Assembly: GCA_030141605.1 (NCBI GenBank) | Contig: JAQGDQ010000411.1 | Coordinates: 126,001-190,000, forward strand | DNA length: 64,000 bases | Source of the DNA: Tubiluchus corallicola | Lineage: Eukaryota > Priapulida > Priapulimorpha > Priapulimorphida > Tubiluchidae | Reading direction: 5' to 3' | Made by a program: the position numbers and the translations under genes | In this document: positions 45,581 to 57,596 of the stretch, piece after piece | Position numbering within the stretch: position 1 is the stretch's first letter | How the letters are laid out: each line of letters opens with the position of its first letter | Notes under the pieces: model-generated | What the model was told of the DNA's origin: nothing | Seen by the model: the letters and a program-made list of their open reading frames with translations, nothing else | Database searches by the model: none

Positions 45581-46199
45581 CTTAACTCACTCGGTACAAA
45601 TGAAATGTGATTGGAAGCCACAGTGTTGGAAGCCAGTTCATAAGGAAGCCCGCCTTTAGCTGTAGCAGACTGCCACAAAAGTGACAAAACATCTCATAAA
45701 ACGGAACGAAATATCCAAAAAAATCGGACACGTTAATTCAAAATGAAAATCTAAATGAAAAAGAAATGAAATAATGTTGGTATCTGTCACTAGTAAAACG
45801 CAATACAAGACAAGACGAAAATTACTTACTCAAAGAAACAGAATAAAATGAAATTCAAAGAAACCAGTGCCAGAAGCACCAAGAAGCATAGCCTTTGATG
45901 TTGTTCAAGCATACTTCACTAGAAAAAGGCACTGAAAAAAGGCTTTAAAAATCACTTGCGCAAAAGATGGGTCTCAAGAAAAGATAAACACGTTCAATCG
46001 TTTGGAAGTAAGAGACACATCTGTAAGAGCGTTGTTATGGGATATGATTATTTCGTTTGTTATATCAAGCTAGGAGACATCGTTGCCTTGCATCCTGTTA
46101 TGTCATCAATGACCGTATGACGCCGATATTAAACCAATCATGTTCATTTCTCTTCAACAAAATGGCACTGCTCTTAACTTCAATGTTCTAGGTATGAAT
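45581..46199. other. Non-coding, nothing recognised
   Basis: No conserved frame, array or element boundary seen. Confidence 0.4.
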
Positions 46200-46311
46200 C
46201 TTCCACGAACTGGGGGATTGGGAAAATTGGGTTACCGCAAAAGTATTTTTTCCATCTTTGTTGGTCAATATTAACAAAATTGTATCTACCATAATTCTGA
46301 GGCCAGAAGAT

Positions 46312-46385
46312 ATGCTTGGCGATCGAAGTTAAGCAATAAGACTGGCCGGTTGAGAATGGATCGGTGGTCCCAAATGTCATAATCT
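46312..46385 (+). repeat. 5S-rRNA-like sequence, possible SINE3-type head
   Basis: gatcgaagttaagcaa followed by ggccggttgagaatggat and ggtggtccc follows the internal promoter order of 5S rRNA genes (A box GAAGTTAAGCA, then the GG-CC-GGTTAG and TGGATGGG-GACC segments). The first half of a 5S gene is not recognisable and the match has gaps, so this is not a functional 5S gene. A 5S-derived SINE or 5S pseudogene is the likeliest origin. Confidence 0.4.
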
Positions 46386-46399
46386 GGCCCTGCCCTTAA

Positions 46400-47084
46400 T
46401 AAAGCTTGAAAAAATTCGTTTTCAAATTTTAAAAGAAATACATATGGTTCTATTCTGCAAAGACCTTGCGTTAGTAAAACTTGTAAAATTAAGCTTCATC
46501 CCGCTTGTTATCTCCAAATCTTGAAGTCAAGTTGTACACAAAACAGCTGCAGTTAGTTTGAATACTAGAACATCGAGTTTCTAAGCATCAAGGCTTTTTG
46601 CTAATTGCTCAGGATTTTCAGTTGCATGTCCAACAATCGGAAACGAAGACTAAGCTTCAAATTGTCTTCATCAAACAGCAAACAGCATTTTAACTGAAAA
46701 GCGAAAATCGCAATAGTAAAATAAAATGATTAATTTTACAAATTCCTTAATTTATGCTTTACAATTACAATTAATAATTAAATACACTATTAGTATAATA
46801 TGTGTTGTAAATTTTGGATACCGTGTGGGCCAAAAAATTATATTTACCGAAATATCTTTCAATAAAAAGTTAAGTTTTTTGAGTTGGATATAAAACGTTT
46901 CCTAAAATAGAGGGGAAACTCTCCCCACTTCCTCTTTTGACCCAACCTCTGAGAGTCGACCAATATTGCTGGCTAAGGTTTTTGGGTGAAGCAGAGGTAA
47001 ATATTTACGAAGTTCTGAATATGCACTGATTATTTAAGTATAATGTCAGTGCAGTTATCACAGTCTGTGCATCTTGAGTGTATT
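46400..47084. other. Non-coding, nothing recognised
   Basis: AT-rich sequence without conserved frames. Confidence 0.4.
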
Positions 47085-47512
47085 ATAACCGTTATATGTC
47101 TGTTAATAGTTATTTTAATTTAATCCAATAACAATAGACTAAAAATGGTGATAAAATGGCAAACTAGAAAATCTACATAGCATAAAAAAACTGCTCAAGG
47201 TACAGTACTTTAGAGACACTTTGTACAGATCAGCATAGCGTGCATACTAAATGTCTTAAATACTTTAATAAATTATCAACAGTTGCAAAATGAAGCACAT
47301 TTTATGCTTTTGTTGTTTTTTTAAAAAAAGTCGGACTTTGTTTTTTTGCACATGACAAAGAATGTTGTGTATCCTACAGCATACATTGGGAACAAACGGT
47401 TGTAATTCACGTTCGTAATAATAGACACAGGAATAGACACACCTACTGAACAAAAGTACTAAGCCAAAAAAATTTTTCTTATTAAAAAAATAATTTGGGA
47501 CTGAAAGGCTTA
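47085..47512. mobile_element. MITE-P copy 2, left end degraded
   Basis: Matches 7480-7851 (for example aactagaaaatctacatagc and gatcagcatagc) and ends ggactgaaagg-c with TTAA outside. The left terminal repeat is not clear. Confidence 0.7.
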
Positions 47513-47677
47513 ACTAAAGTTGCTACAGCCAAACCTCTAGATGATTGGCAATTTTTTGCAAGTCACACACATTTATTTTGCCACGCAAACATTCTCCTGC
47601 TCACAGAATTTCATCTTTTACACAAAAGTTTGGAGTTTTAGTTCTTTCAAGAATTGTTTGCAGTTGCGACCACTTGG

Positions 47678-48904
47678 TTATTTACTAAATCGCGAACAGA
47701 CACAGGTGATTTTGAGCGTTTTGCAGTTAGAGCAAAAAATTAATGATGAATTCACAACAACATTAAACTCAATGTCATTAAAAGAAGGATTGAACTGCAA
47801 AATGTGAAGTTCATTGTCATCTCTTATGCAATGCAGACCGTGCTGTTTGACGAAATCCCTGCCCAATAATTCTGTTGCAAAGATATGAAAACTTAGAGGA
47901 GAAATTCCCTGAAATGTTTGTAACTTATCAGGAAAAGATGTGTGTTCCTGACTAGTGACACGGTTTGATATAACCTTCCTCGGCTTTGCGAAAGTTTGTG
48001 GTTTCACAGAATCCGGAGAGTTAGGAAAGAGAGGAGGGTCGGCCGTGGCTTTTAACTTTTTTTGGGCGCGACACTGGGCCAATGCAAAGAACATACCCTA
48101 ATAGGCCGTGCTATCGCCTCCTTCTGTATCTTGTTTGGTAGCATTGCTAGCCAACTATCCAACTCTTTGTCTTCCACCGGAAACCAGTATACCATTATCT
48201 TGCAAAATACAATTTGGATATGAACAGCATGACAATGGCAACAAAAAAACCAAAACGTCTCATCACGTCAGTTACGAGTCTTGTCTTACAGCAACGTTTA
48301 CAGCAACTATTTTTTTGAATTAGATTTGCTACACACACTATAATTAGTAGTAAATATGTAAATTCTGCATAATTCGGACTAGATTTGTCATTAGTGAAGT
48401 TTAGGTTAGGCTAAATGCTATGCTGTACGATGTAGCATTTCTTACTCTGCTTTTCTAAATTCCTAGCTGGTAAGAAGTACCCGGTAATCTACTAATAAAT
48501 TGTATTATGTTTCGCAGATCTTTTAAATTTTTCCTTAATTAGTATTATGATGTCAGTTGCAATTGTAATTTATGTGCAACTGCTAGAGATTCAAGGCTGG
48601 CAGGCTGCCAACAGATTCTGCTAATTGATAATTGGGCCCTGCTAACTGACATCCAGTAATGATATACACGGTCAGTAACTAAAAATGCATTTCACTCACA
48701 GATAGCGCGTGTTGTGAAAAGACAATTTAAGCAAAGTCTACTACATATATCGTATAGAAAAATTACTCATGGACAGACATGCACTATCACTCAGTACTAC
48801 AGTAATGCTAAACAACGTCAAAGGAAATCTTAGCAATAACTTACCTTTTCTTTTACTAAATCGCAATTCGATTTGCAGTAGCCAACACCACACTTTCTAG
48901 GCAT
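47678..48904 (-). pseudogene. THAP zinc-finger protein gene with a frameshift
   Basis: Exon 1 (48904-48845) begins MPRKCGVGYCKSNCDLVKEK with donor AAG/gtaagt. Exon 2 starts at 48198 after ttttgcaag and reads IMVYWFPVEDKELDSWL, then ARPIRVCSLHWPS. This gives the C2CH set of a THAP DNA-binding domain: C-x4-C, 45 residues, C-x2-H, with the conserved WFP. In the 7-base A run at 48063-48057 the frame closes. One base more would lead into the open frame 48094-47678, which carries LKATADPPLFPN at the place of the family's AVPTIF box and runs about 125 residues further. The downstream part shows no recognised transposase or other domain. Either the gene is freshly broken, or the A run is a sequencing error and the gene is intact (about 190 residues). 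Confidence 0.7.
48845..48904 (-). CDS. THAP gene exon 1
   Basis: Starts at the ATG complementary to 48902-48904. 60 bp, phase 0 at the donor. Carries the first two zinc-binding cysteines (Cys5, Cys10) and a further Cys14. A 646-bp intron follows, with acceptor at 48199-48200. Confidence 0.7.
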
Positions 48905-48905
48905 T

Positions 48906-49150
48906 GTTGCACTTACTATACTTTGTATAGCAGCATAACATTATTCAGACAACAAATTTAGCAGAAAACACTTTCTTGTCGCCTGCTGAAAACAAGCGGC
49001 ACTTACATGACACCACCTCTAGTTCTTTTAGACAATGGTAGACCAGCCTACCTATTGTTTGCCACAGATCGTGAGCGCGCCGTCCCGCGTTTTTTCACTG
49101 TACATTAGTAGTCCCTGATTCGTAGCGTACAGTTTGGTAATTTTTTTCGT
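48906..49150 (-). other. Upstream region of the THAP gene
   Basis: About 250 bp between the THAP start codon and the LINE fragment. The promoter probably lies here, but no TATA box or initiator is convincing. Confidence 0.3.
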
Positions 49151-49158
49151 CCAATGAA

Positions 49159-49640
49159 TCATACGTCCAGGGACATGATTCTGCTCACCTCCCTATGCCA
49201 AAACTCCCTGCTCGCCACAATGCCCCAAGTGGATTTATTTCTAAGGATCAATGCTGAAGTGTTTAAATATTTCTGTGCAAAATCAAAATATGTTAACATT
49301 TGTCCTCCTGCAGGTTTTTTAGCTGGTTCTATGGCTTGTTGAAGAGCTATCTTCACTGGAACATCATCAGGTAGTCTAAGCATATGCCCAATCCATATTA
49401 AACGGCGTCTTTTTATTTTCCTTGTCCAAGGTTCTTCTTTTATTTTTTCATATAGATGTTTGTTTGAAATTTTCTTTAGCCATCTAATACCCAAAATGTT
49501 TCTGTAATTTCGCCTTTGAAACGCATCGATTTCAGCTTTATGATTTGCTTTTAATGTCCAGAGCTCAGAGTTACACAGAAATACAGTTTCAACTAAGGCT
49601 GAGAATATTCTAATTTTTGTTTTCAAAGAAATCTTCGGTA
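49159..49640 (-). pseudogene. LINE reverse transcriptase C-terminal fragment
   Basis: 155 residues open on the - strand. FLCNSELWTLKANHKAEIDA, then KISNKHLYEKIKEEPW, then the typical RRRLIWIGHMLRLPDD and a C-terminal end. This is the post-catalytic region of endonuclease/reverse-transcriptase LINE proteins. It lacks the RT core and endonuclease, so it is a 5'-truncated insertion. It is unlike the 4.0-4.7 kb family in sequence detail. Confidence 0.85.
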
Positions 49641-50017
49641 ATTATTCAAATATTGTCATTAAAATCAACATTGTATTTTTTCTGAATCAGTGGTGGTATG
49701 GCGATGCAGTACCGTTTTACTAGGTGGCGTGAATATTTTAAATGTATGAAGAATTTTCGTTTCTTTTGGATACAGAAAACGACATAAGACATCTTCAGCA
49801 AGAAGAAGCAGCCAGTTAATTTTCAACGGAATCTCTCAGTTATATTAATGATTAATAACGAAAAGATTTGCAAACTTGATGCCGTGTTTTAACTGTTTAA
49901 CTCTACCATACGTATTATAATAAGCTCTTTATTTTACATCTTAAGTCTTTCCCCTTGTGAAAATTTTCTAAAATTACACTTGTAAGGGCGCCAGCAACCA
50001 TAGGGCGGGCCCTGTGT
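49641..50017. other. Non-coding spacer
   Basis: Nothing recognised. The motif taggtggcgtgaatatttta near 49722 faintly resembles agttggcgtgaacattttaa at 58392 in the duplicated unit. Confidence 0.35.
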
Positions 50018-50640
50018 CAGTGGCGCAGTAAGTACTTGTGGTGCCCAGGGGCAAAAAGACTTCTGGCGCCCCACCCTTTTAACATTTTGATCGTTTGCTT
50101 CGTGGGTGAAGCCACGTTTTTTGCTTCCTGAGAGGCTGAGCCCCACCTTCCTTTTTCGACATGATGGGATAAAGTTGAACGAATTTTTTTCTAAGAATCA
50201 CCCTGAGTTTGATTTGCGGTACTACACTAGAATAACTCTTTTCTGCTCACTGGTTTAGGAAAGTTGCTGATAACAAGACAGTCGTTAAAAATTCAGCCCC
50301 AGCATTAAAACGTGGAAAGATTATTAAAAATACAGAACACTACAGGTTCTCACAATAATACAATCGGAATATTGCCACTGTTTCCTTAAAAAATATCGAT
50401 ATGCTAAGCCACACTTCACCCACACACCCCATTAAATAAAAACATTAGCCTTTTTTCTAGGCTGGTCGTAGTAATTAATTAACTACGACAATCTCTAAGT
50501 AAATGATTATGGTATACGTAGTTTTAAAAATTTTGTTAACAGCTAATGTCGGATCAGTAACTAAAAATTAGCAGTCATTAATCTCTAGAAGAATTTTGCG
50601 CCCTCTCACACTCGCACCCGATTGCCCCCCCCCCCCCTGC
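50018..50640 (+). mobile_element. MITE-C copy 3
   Basis: Begins cagtggcgcagtaag and matches 42523-43128 through gggtgaagccac and ccctgagtttgattt. The right end is degraded into a C run of about 14 bases. Confidence 0.7.
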
Positions 50641-51653
50641 TCTGGATATATTTTTCATGAAGGTGATAGGAGACGGGAAAAAGATGGTCAACATTCCTTT
50701 AAGACATTCTCTAACAATTACAATTACATACTTTGCCTAAACAAACTTTTACATTACGTGTATGCCTACGAAAGGTGCAGGAAAAAACTATTTTGAGCAC
50801 TTTGCCTGGTTTGTTCCATAAAATGCTTGCGCATTCTGTAGAGCGCTCACGTTTCACAATTGTCATGGAAAAACAAATTTTTGTTAAAAGTTTCAACGAT
50901 TTGCAAGAGATGGCGCAACGATTCAACTCTTGGTCCTGATCCAATCTGCATTATGCGAAAAGTTAAAAAGCTGAAGGCCCAATTGTAGCACTATTGTTCT
51001 AATACTAAATCATAATTAGGGATTTTTCATACTGTTCACTATGCACACACAGTGATATTATTCTCAGTGCAAACCAGTGAAATATAATCATGATTTTCAA
51101 CAAAGAACAGAAACAAAACAAATTACTACACAGAAATATTTTTTTTATTTTTGCATATATATATATGCAATTAAAAGTACTAAATACAAAGAAATGCTAC
51201 GTATTTTCATAATATTTATAGTAAAATTTACACTTCAAGAATATCACATATCGGTACATATTTAAATAAGAAAGGTCACACTGTAAAATTTTATAAGTAA
51301 ATCGGTTTTCATACAGACACACTAAATTTAAATATATATAAATCAGTACATAGGAATAATTATGATTTGGCTGCTCAAAAAAATATTTAGTCCCTAAAAT
51401 TGCATACAAGCTGACCTATTCGCTTACCCTTCATTAAAATCACTAAAAACAATCATTAATAGACAAGAGGCCAGTAGATCAACGTGTTTAGTATGTTTAA
51501 TATATTTATGTTACATACTTGCAATTCATCTATATTCACAAAAGTAATAGAATAAAATGTTTTCGTCGGCAGTTATTTTATTATATGATTATTAGCAACC
51601 ATGCGTTCACTGCTAACTATTACAAAACAAAACAGGATTAAAAACGAAGAAAA

Positions 51654-51699
<46 letters not shown>

Positions 51700-52480
51700 T
51701 TCCTTTGTTTGCGATAATAATCTTTAATTGCCATAAAAAAATCGATATTCATAACTATCAAAGCATAAAAGAACATCGCAGCATGAGAATAAAATTCACA
51801 CAACTGTTAAAGGCAAATGCGTCCAGTGCAAACTAAAAACTACTGTGCCAAAAATTTAAAACAAAATATACATTATAATATTATACAGAAATTATAATAG
51901 ACTATATACAATATATACATATATTGATGCGTACCCAGTATAATACACCTGAATACCTTTCCTATGTCGTAAAGTTCCTTTACTTTATCCCAATCTCTAA
52001 TTCTGGCCCAAAAATGAAATGAGTCACAACAACTGCCAAAAAAATTGCACACACTTAAATGCAAGATTAAATATTTTATTGCACATGCGCATAAGGGCTG
52101 CCTTAATTAGCAAGCTTAGTTTAGAGAAACAATTTTTGTGAGAATGCTAGCTGGATTATAGAGCTAGGCTTACGTTAAATACATAAAAAAGCAGAATCTT
52201 CATGCTTCTGATTGATTCTCTTTGATTTTGTTGTTATAATAGCACTAGCCTGGATTTCAACCTTTTTCCAGATAATCAGTCTACTTTAGGAAATCATTAA
52301 GCTGTTTGAGGAAAAATGCTCTACCATTAGCCCATGTTGTTTTTCTCATTAGCATAGTCCCAGATCTATTCTGGCCAAATGTGCTGAAGCTTTGAGAGTT
52401 CAAAAGCTTACAATTATATTATGTAAATACAACTAATGCATGGTAGGATTTGTCGTGTACTCTTAACTTAACGTATCTTA
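50641..52480. other. AT-rich region with TA microsatellite
   Basis: A (TA)n tract lies at about 51656-51694. The rest is low-complexity AT-rich sequence. No gene recognised. Confidence 0.6.
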
Positions 52481-52484
52481 ACTA

Positions 52485-52960
52485 CACCCTTGCTCTGTGT
52501 GAAAGCTTATCGAATTTTAATAAAAACTATCACTGTCAGATTCAGCTTTCGAACTAGATTTCAACAGGATGTTGGTCGTTAAAACTCAATCAAACCAACC
52601 AAAAATAAAGTTGATTTTTTGGTTCGTCTTATTCACAGGATTTACCAGGAGGGCAAATTTACCTACAATGGTTACTATAGCAACCGGAAGCATAATAACG
52701 CAAAAGTTGGGAGTGACGCAACGAACTCTGATTGGTCCTGAGCAACAGCCGAGGGTTCTATGACGTAACTCTACGCGACATTCAATTAGTTTTCATGCGA
52801 GACAAGCAACAAGAAAACTGCGTTTTTTATTTAGTGATATAAAATGATACCACGGCGAATTAATATCATACCGCCACCTGCATAATCTCCTCCAAAGTTC
52901 AAGTACAACGTTAAACCACAAAATGGAGGAGAACATCGTTCTAGGAACGAAGTAAGTTAA
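52485..52960 (+). pseudogene. Duplicated unit copy 0: broken first exon of the small gene family
   Basis: Positions 52485-52880 match 58735-59115 closely (aaagcttatcgaattttaat, ggatttaccaggagggcaaa). An ATG near 52843 opens MIPRRINIIPPPA and stops. After the stop the same frame reads PPKFKYNVKPQNGGEH and RSRNE before a GTAAGT donor near 52950, paralleling the exon at 59097-59221. The in-frame stop and the missing downstream part suggest a dead copy, cut off by the retrotransposon insertion that follows. Confidence 0.5.
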
Positions 52961-53559
52961 ATTTTAATATCTTTAATGTGTGTGCAGTTACCAGAAAATT
53001 TCAGCTCATTCAGTGTTACGTTAGTAATGAGAAAAATTATCGCCATTATATGGCTATTACGTCTATTGTAGACATACTATAGAAAAAAGCCTGCCCTCAA
53101 GATAGGTAAACACAGTAGAAATCCAGCAGAAATCTGTAGTATCGTCACTGTATAATGTCACATGACCATTACGTCATCTAGTTAGTAAAAAGCATGTCAG
53201 CAAGAGAGTCTTATCTCATATCTACTTAGTTTAGATATTATAATTGGCGACGAGAATGAAATTGAATAAGCTAGATGCCTATCTACATGAAGAACTAGAG
53301 CTTGTCGTGGAATTAGTCTGGATGTCTAAAACCACATTTTCACCGGGCAGTTTTGGGTACAAAGATTGACCTTTTCGCCAGTAAATTTTCACCGCGAATC
53401 ACACACGCTGAACAGTGCAGTTGCCTTTGACGTGACATTGATGTTGCACATTGTCAAGCTTATTGTTTGTACTGTACATGTCATAGCCAAGCCAGTTGCT
53501 GTACTTGTGCAGGCGGTCACAATTTTTTTCTCGATGATCAGAGTAATACGTTTTTAAAA

Positions 53560-54100
53560 GAATTTGACGCCTTTTTCCTTGTTTTGACATAGAAGGTGAT
53601 CAGTGCTCGCTAGGACCACGATGGGAAAAATACATGCAAAGGTTTGAGAATTATTTAACGGCAAAGGACATTACAGATGACAACAGGAAGAAAGCGCTGT
53701 TACTTCATTTCGCGAGTGAAGCAGTACACGGCGTTTTTCAGGCTCTAGTGAACCCGAATGAAGTTGTGACGTTCTCAACTGCAAAAGAAAAACTCAAGAC
53801 ACATTTTGATCCGGTAAGTAACACTGATGTGGAAATTTTTCATTTTAGAAACATGAAACAAAGCTCTGGTGAAACATTAGACAATTTTGCTAGGCATTTA
53901 AGAATGATGGCTAAACAAACAACATTGTGGTTTCACTGATACGGACAAAGAAATAAAAGCGCAAATTGTGCAACGCTGTACATCTAGCAGAGTACGTCGT
54001 ACAGCGCTTCGTGAGCCGAATATAACTCTGAAAGACATTTAGACTACGGCAGAGCTTTGGAATCGTCAGAAAAACAAGCTAAGGACATGGAAACGTGAAT
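53560..54100 (+). pseudogene. Gypsy gag remnant
   Basis: About 100 residues open from 53634, containing RFENYLTAKDI and ETLDNFARHLRMMAKQ, typical of capsid regions of this retrotransposon group. The frame breaks near 53936. Confidence 0.75.
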
Positions 54101-54162
54101 GTGAGTACAGTTAAAACTCACACTAAACAGAAAAAGTTTTCAGCGTACAAACGTAAGTGTAA

Positions 54163-54774
54163 ATGCTAAACAGCACCGTGGCAAGAGACAATGCAGAAAC
54201 TGTGGTGGTGGATTCCCACATGATAATGGACGCGAATTGTGCCCAGCTGCAGGCAAAACATGTTATAAGTGTAACCGCAAAAATAACTTTACCAGATACT
54301 GTCGTTCTGCACGAAGTTACAAAATTAATTCTCGAAATAAAGTGCACTCAGTTGATGATTCTACTGCGTCATATAGTTGTCAGACAGCAGGTGACAATAA
54401 AACGTGTTTTATCGCCTGATAGCGAGGATGACTGCGTATATACATTTCAGAAATATGACAAGAAACCTATGACCGACATTTTTGTAAATGGCAACAGAGT
54501 TAAAGTCATGATTGACACGGGTTCAGGCCTAAACATTCTTGATGAATCGGCCTATACTAGCCTAAAGCCTTGTCCATACTTGAGCAAAACCAGTAAACCA
54601 GCACATGGCTATAAATCTATGTCGAGCATAAACTTTAAAGGAAAATTCAGTGCCAGTGTTGAATCAAAACATAAACGTGGATACGCTGAGTTTTATGTTG
54701 CAAAAGGCAATTTTGGTTCCCTGCTAAGAACTGGGTTTAGTGCAAATTCTCAATGCCGTGACAGCACAGTCTAG
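54163..54774 (+). pseudogene. Gypsy nucleocapsid and protease remnant
   Basis: A zinc knuckle CYKCNRKNNFTRYC is visible in a second frame near 54258-54305. The usual histidine of CCHC is asparagine here. The protease active-site motif VMIDTGSGLNIL follows near 54508 in the first frame, so the two lie in different frames. Confidence 0.8.
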
Positions 54775-55493
54775 ATTACTAGACACGGGAAGTGTTTCAA
54801 TTGATCTTTCAAAATCAAAGACCAATGTGGAGAAAATTCTTGAGAAATATGCTGACAGGTTTCAAGGCATGGGAAAGCTGAAAGGTTTTATAGCAACATT
54901 ACACGTTGATCCAACAGTAAAGCCAGTTGCTGTACCACACAGACGCGACCCGTGTCATTTACGTAAAAAGATAGCGAAAGAATTACAGCATCTTGAAGAT
55001 GAAGACAATCATAGAAAAAGTAGAAGGGCCAACCCCATCGGTTTCACCGATGATCGCAGTTCCTAAGAAAAAGAAGTCAGACCCTGTTCGTATTTGCGTT
55101 GACATGAGGTTGCCAAATAAAGCTATGCAACGAGAACGACATATCACTCCAACTATTGATGAAATAGTACATGCTGTGAATGGTGCCGCGGTCTACTCTG
55201 AAATAGATATGACTTCAGGTTACAATCAGATAGAGCTAGCTGAAGAAAGTCGATATTTGACAACATTTTCAACACACAAAGGTTTACGACGTTTCAAAAG
55301 ACTGAATTTTGGAACAAACTCATCGGCAGAAATATTCCAAGAAGCCATACGTGAAGTGCTAGCTGGTATTCCTGGTGTTTTAAATGTGAGCGATGACAGG
55401 TGTATATATATATATATATGGAAAACACAAGAAGAACATGACACTCCTTTACGAGCTGTTCTTCAGCGCTTACGAGAAAAGAACTCACACTAA
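54775..55493 (+). pseudogene. Gypsy reverse transcriptase remnant
   Basis: Split over two frames (break near 55000). Motifs seen: RICVDMRLPN, SEIDMTSGYNQIEL (first catalytic Asp) and VSDD at the position of the YxDD box, followed by an ATATAT run where the frame degenerates. Confidence 0.85.
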
Positions 55494-55558
55494 ACGATAA
55501 GTGTGAATTTAGCAAACCAAGCATTCAGTTCTTTGCGTACGCGTTTTCAAAGGATGGA

Positions 55559-56200
55559 GTGTCCCCAGATTCGAAGAAAGTGGAAGCTGTCCATGATGCA
55601 TCTCCACCAAGTAATGTAAGTGAAGCGGGAAGTCTATTAGGCTTGGCAAATTATTGTGTGCATTTCATCCCTGGTTTTGCGACTATCACAAAGCCTCTCC
55701 GTGATCTTACCAAGAAAGATGCTGAATTGTCTTGGAAAACCGAGCATCAACAAGCGCTCAATACACTCACGCAAAGGCTTACTAGTGATAGTGTCATGTC
55801 ATATTTTGATCATCAGGAGAACACAGAAATCTTTGTTAATGCCAGCCCAGTAGGTTTAGCTGCCGTACTTACTCAAAGATCTCAAGATGACCCTAACACC
55901 ATAGATGTTGTTGCATATGCTAGCGGAGCCCTCACCAACACAGAAACTCTGTACTCTCAAATAGAAAAGGAAGGCCTTGCCATTGTATGCGCCTGTGAAC
56001 ATTTTCACATCTACATATAAGGAAGCAAATTCCGTTTAATTACAGACCACAAAGCCCTTGAATACATCCTCAATAACCCAAGATCAAGACCTCCTGCTAG
56101 AATAGAAAGGTGGGCTCTTTGGCTTCAGCCTTATGACTTTGAAGTTGTACACAAACCTGGAAAGTACAATCCTGCTGACTACATGAGTCGTCATTCATCT
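55559..56200 (+). pseudogene. Gypsy RNase H region remnant
   Basis: LLGLANYCVHFIPGF, then EIFVNASPVGLAAVL, where family members have Asp at the position of Asn, then YSQIEKEGLAIVCA. A stop interrupts the frame at 56018, after which LITDHKALEYI and PGKYNPADYMSRH continue. Confidence 0.85.
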
Positions 56201-56299
56201 AAAGAGCCTTCTAAGAAATCAGACTTTCGTGCAAGTAGAATTGCAGAGCAGTATGTGAACTTTATTGCCCAACGTGCTGTTCCTAAAGCCATGACTTTG

Positions 56300-57596
56300 A
56301 CAGAAATCCAAGAATCATCCAAGATGGACACAACTTTGACAGCTGTGATGAGTGCTGTTGTTAGCGGAACATGGCACAACATACCACTGAATGTTTGTAT
56401 GTCTGATTTCAAGTCTTTCGAGAAAGTCAAAGATGAGCTTACTATCTCGACTGATGGAACATTCGTCTTAAGAGGCTCTAGAATAATCAACCCAAAAACT
56501 CTTGAGGAAAGAGCTGTTTCTTTAGCACATGGTCATTTTTGAGTGACCAAGACCAAACAACTGTTGAGAGAGAAAATTTGGTTTCCTGGTATAGACAGAA
56601 TGGTTGCTGAGATGATTGAACACTGTGCTGCCTGTCAATCTAATACAAACTCATCTCATCCTGAACCACTACAGATGTCAGAATTACCAACTAACGTTTG
56701 GTCAAAAGTTAGTGCTGATTTTCATGGTCCTTTACCATCCGGTGATATCTTTTAGTTATCATCGATGAATATAGCCGTTTTCCAATTGTAGAAATTGTGA
56801 AATCTACATCTGCAAACACCATTATTCCTGTGATGGACAAAGTATTCTTTTTGTTTGGTTTTCCAGATGTTCTGAAGACACATGAGACAACAGACACCAT
56901 TTCAAAGTGAGCAGTTTAAGAATTTTGCTAAGCATTCTGGATTCATACATCGAAAAATCATGCCCTATTGGCCCAAAGCCAATGCTGAAGCTGAGAGATT
57001 CAGGAAGGAATATAGGAAAACTACTCAGACGTGCACACATTGAGAACTTGGTTTCGAATCAAGAACTATTTACTTTTCTGAGAAACTATCAAGCTGCTCC
57101 TCATTGCACAACAGGAGTTCCTCCTGCCAAATTATTTTTCAGCAGAGACATCAAGATTAAATTTCCCAGTATTTCCTCTACTCATCAACAGAACCCTGAT
57201 GTCACTATAAAGGACCAAATCTCTAAACAGAAAACGAAACTTTATGCTCATAAGAGAAACCACGCTCAACCGTCAAAATTGCAAGTAGGATACAAAGTTC
57301 TTGTAAAACAGCGAAAGCACAACCAGTTAACATCACCGTACTACAACAAGCCATATGTAGTTGTAAAGGTAAAGGGATCCATGGTTACTGCTACTCAAAA
57401 TGGCCACACTATCACAAGAAATTCTTCATTCTTTAAGCCTACCAAACTACATACGCACATTCCTAATCAGACTTCTGAAGAAGAAGATGATGATGATGAG
57501 TATTTTGACAACAAGTTTAATCCACCTGACAACCGCAGACGCTACCTTCAACGAAATCGATTTGCACCAGCATATTTGCAGGACTTTATTCCTTGA
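56300..57596 (+). pseudogene. Gypsy integrase remnant
   Basis: H2C2 zinc-binding region near 56525-56650 (AHGHF then HCAACQS, interrupted by a stop), partial catalytic core (SADFHGPLPSGD), several frame breaks near 56750-56990, then a readable C-terminal half (PYYNKPYVVVKVKG). Ends at the stop 57594-57596. Confidence 0.85.
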
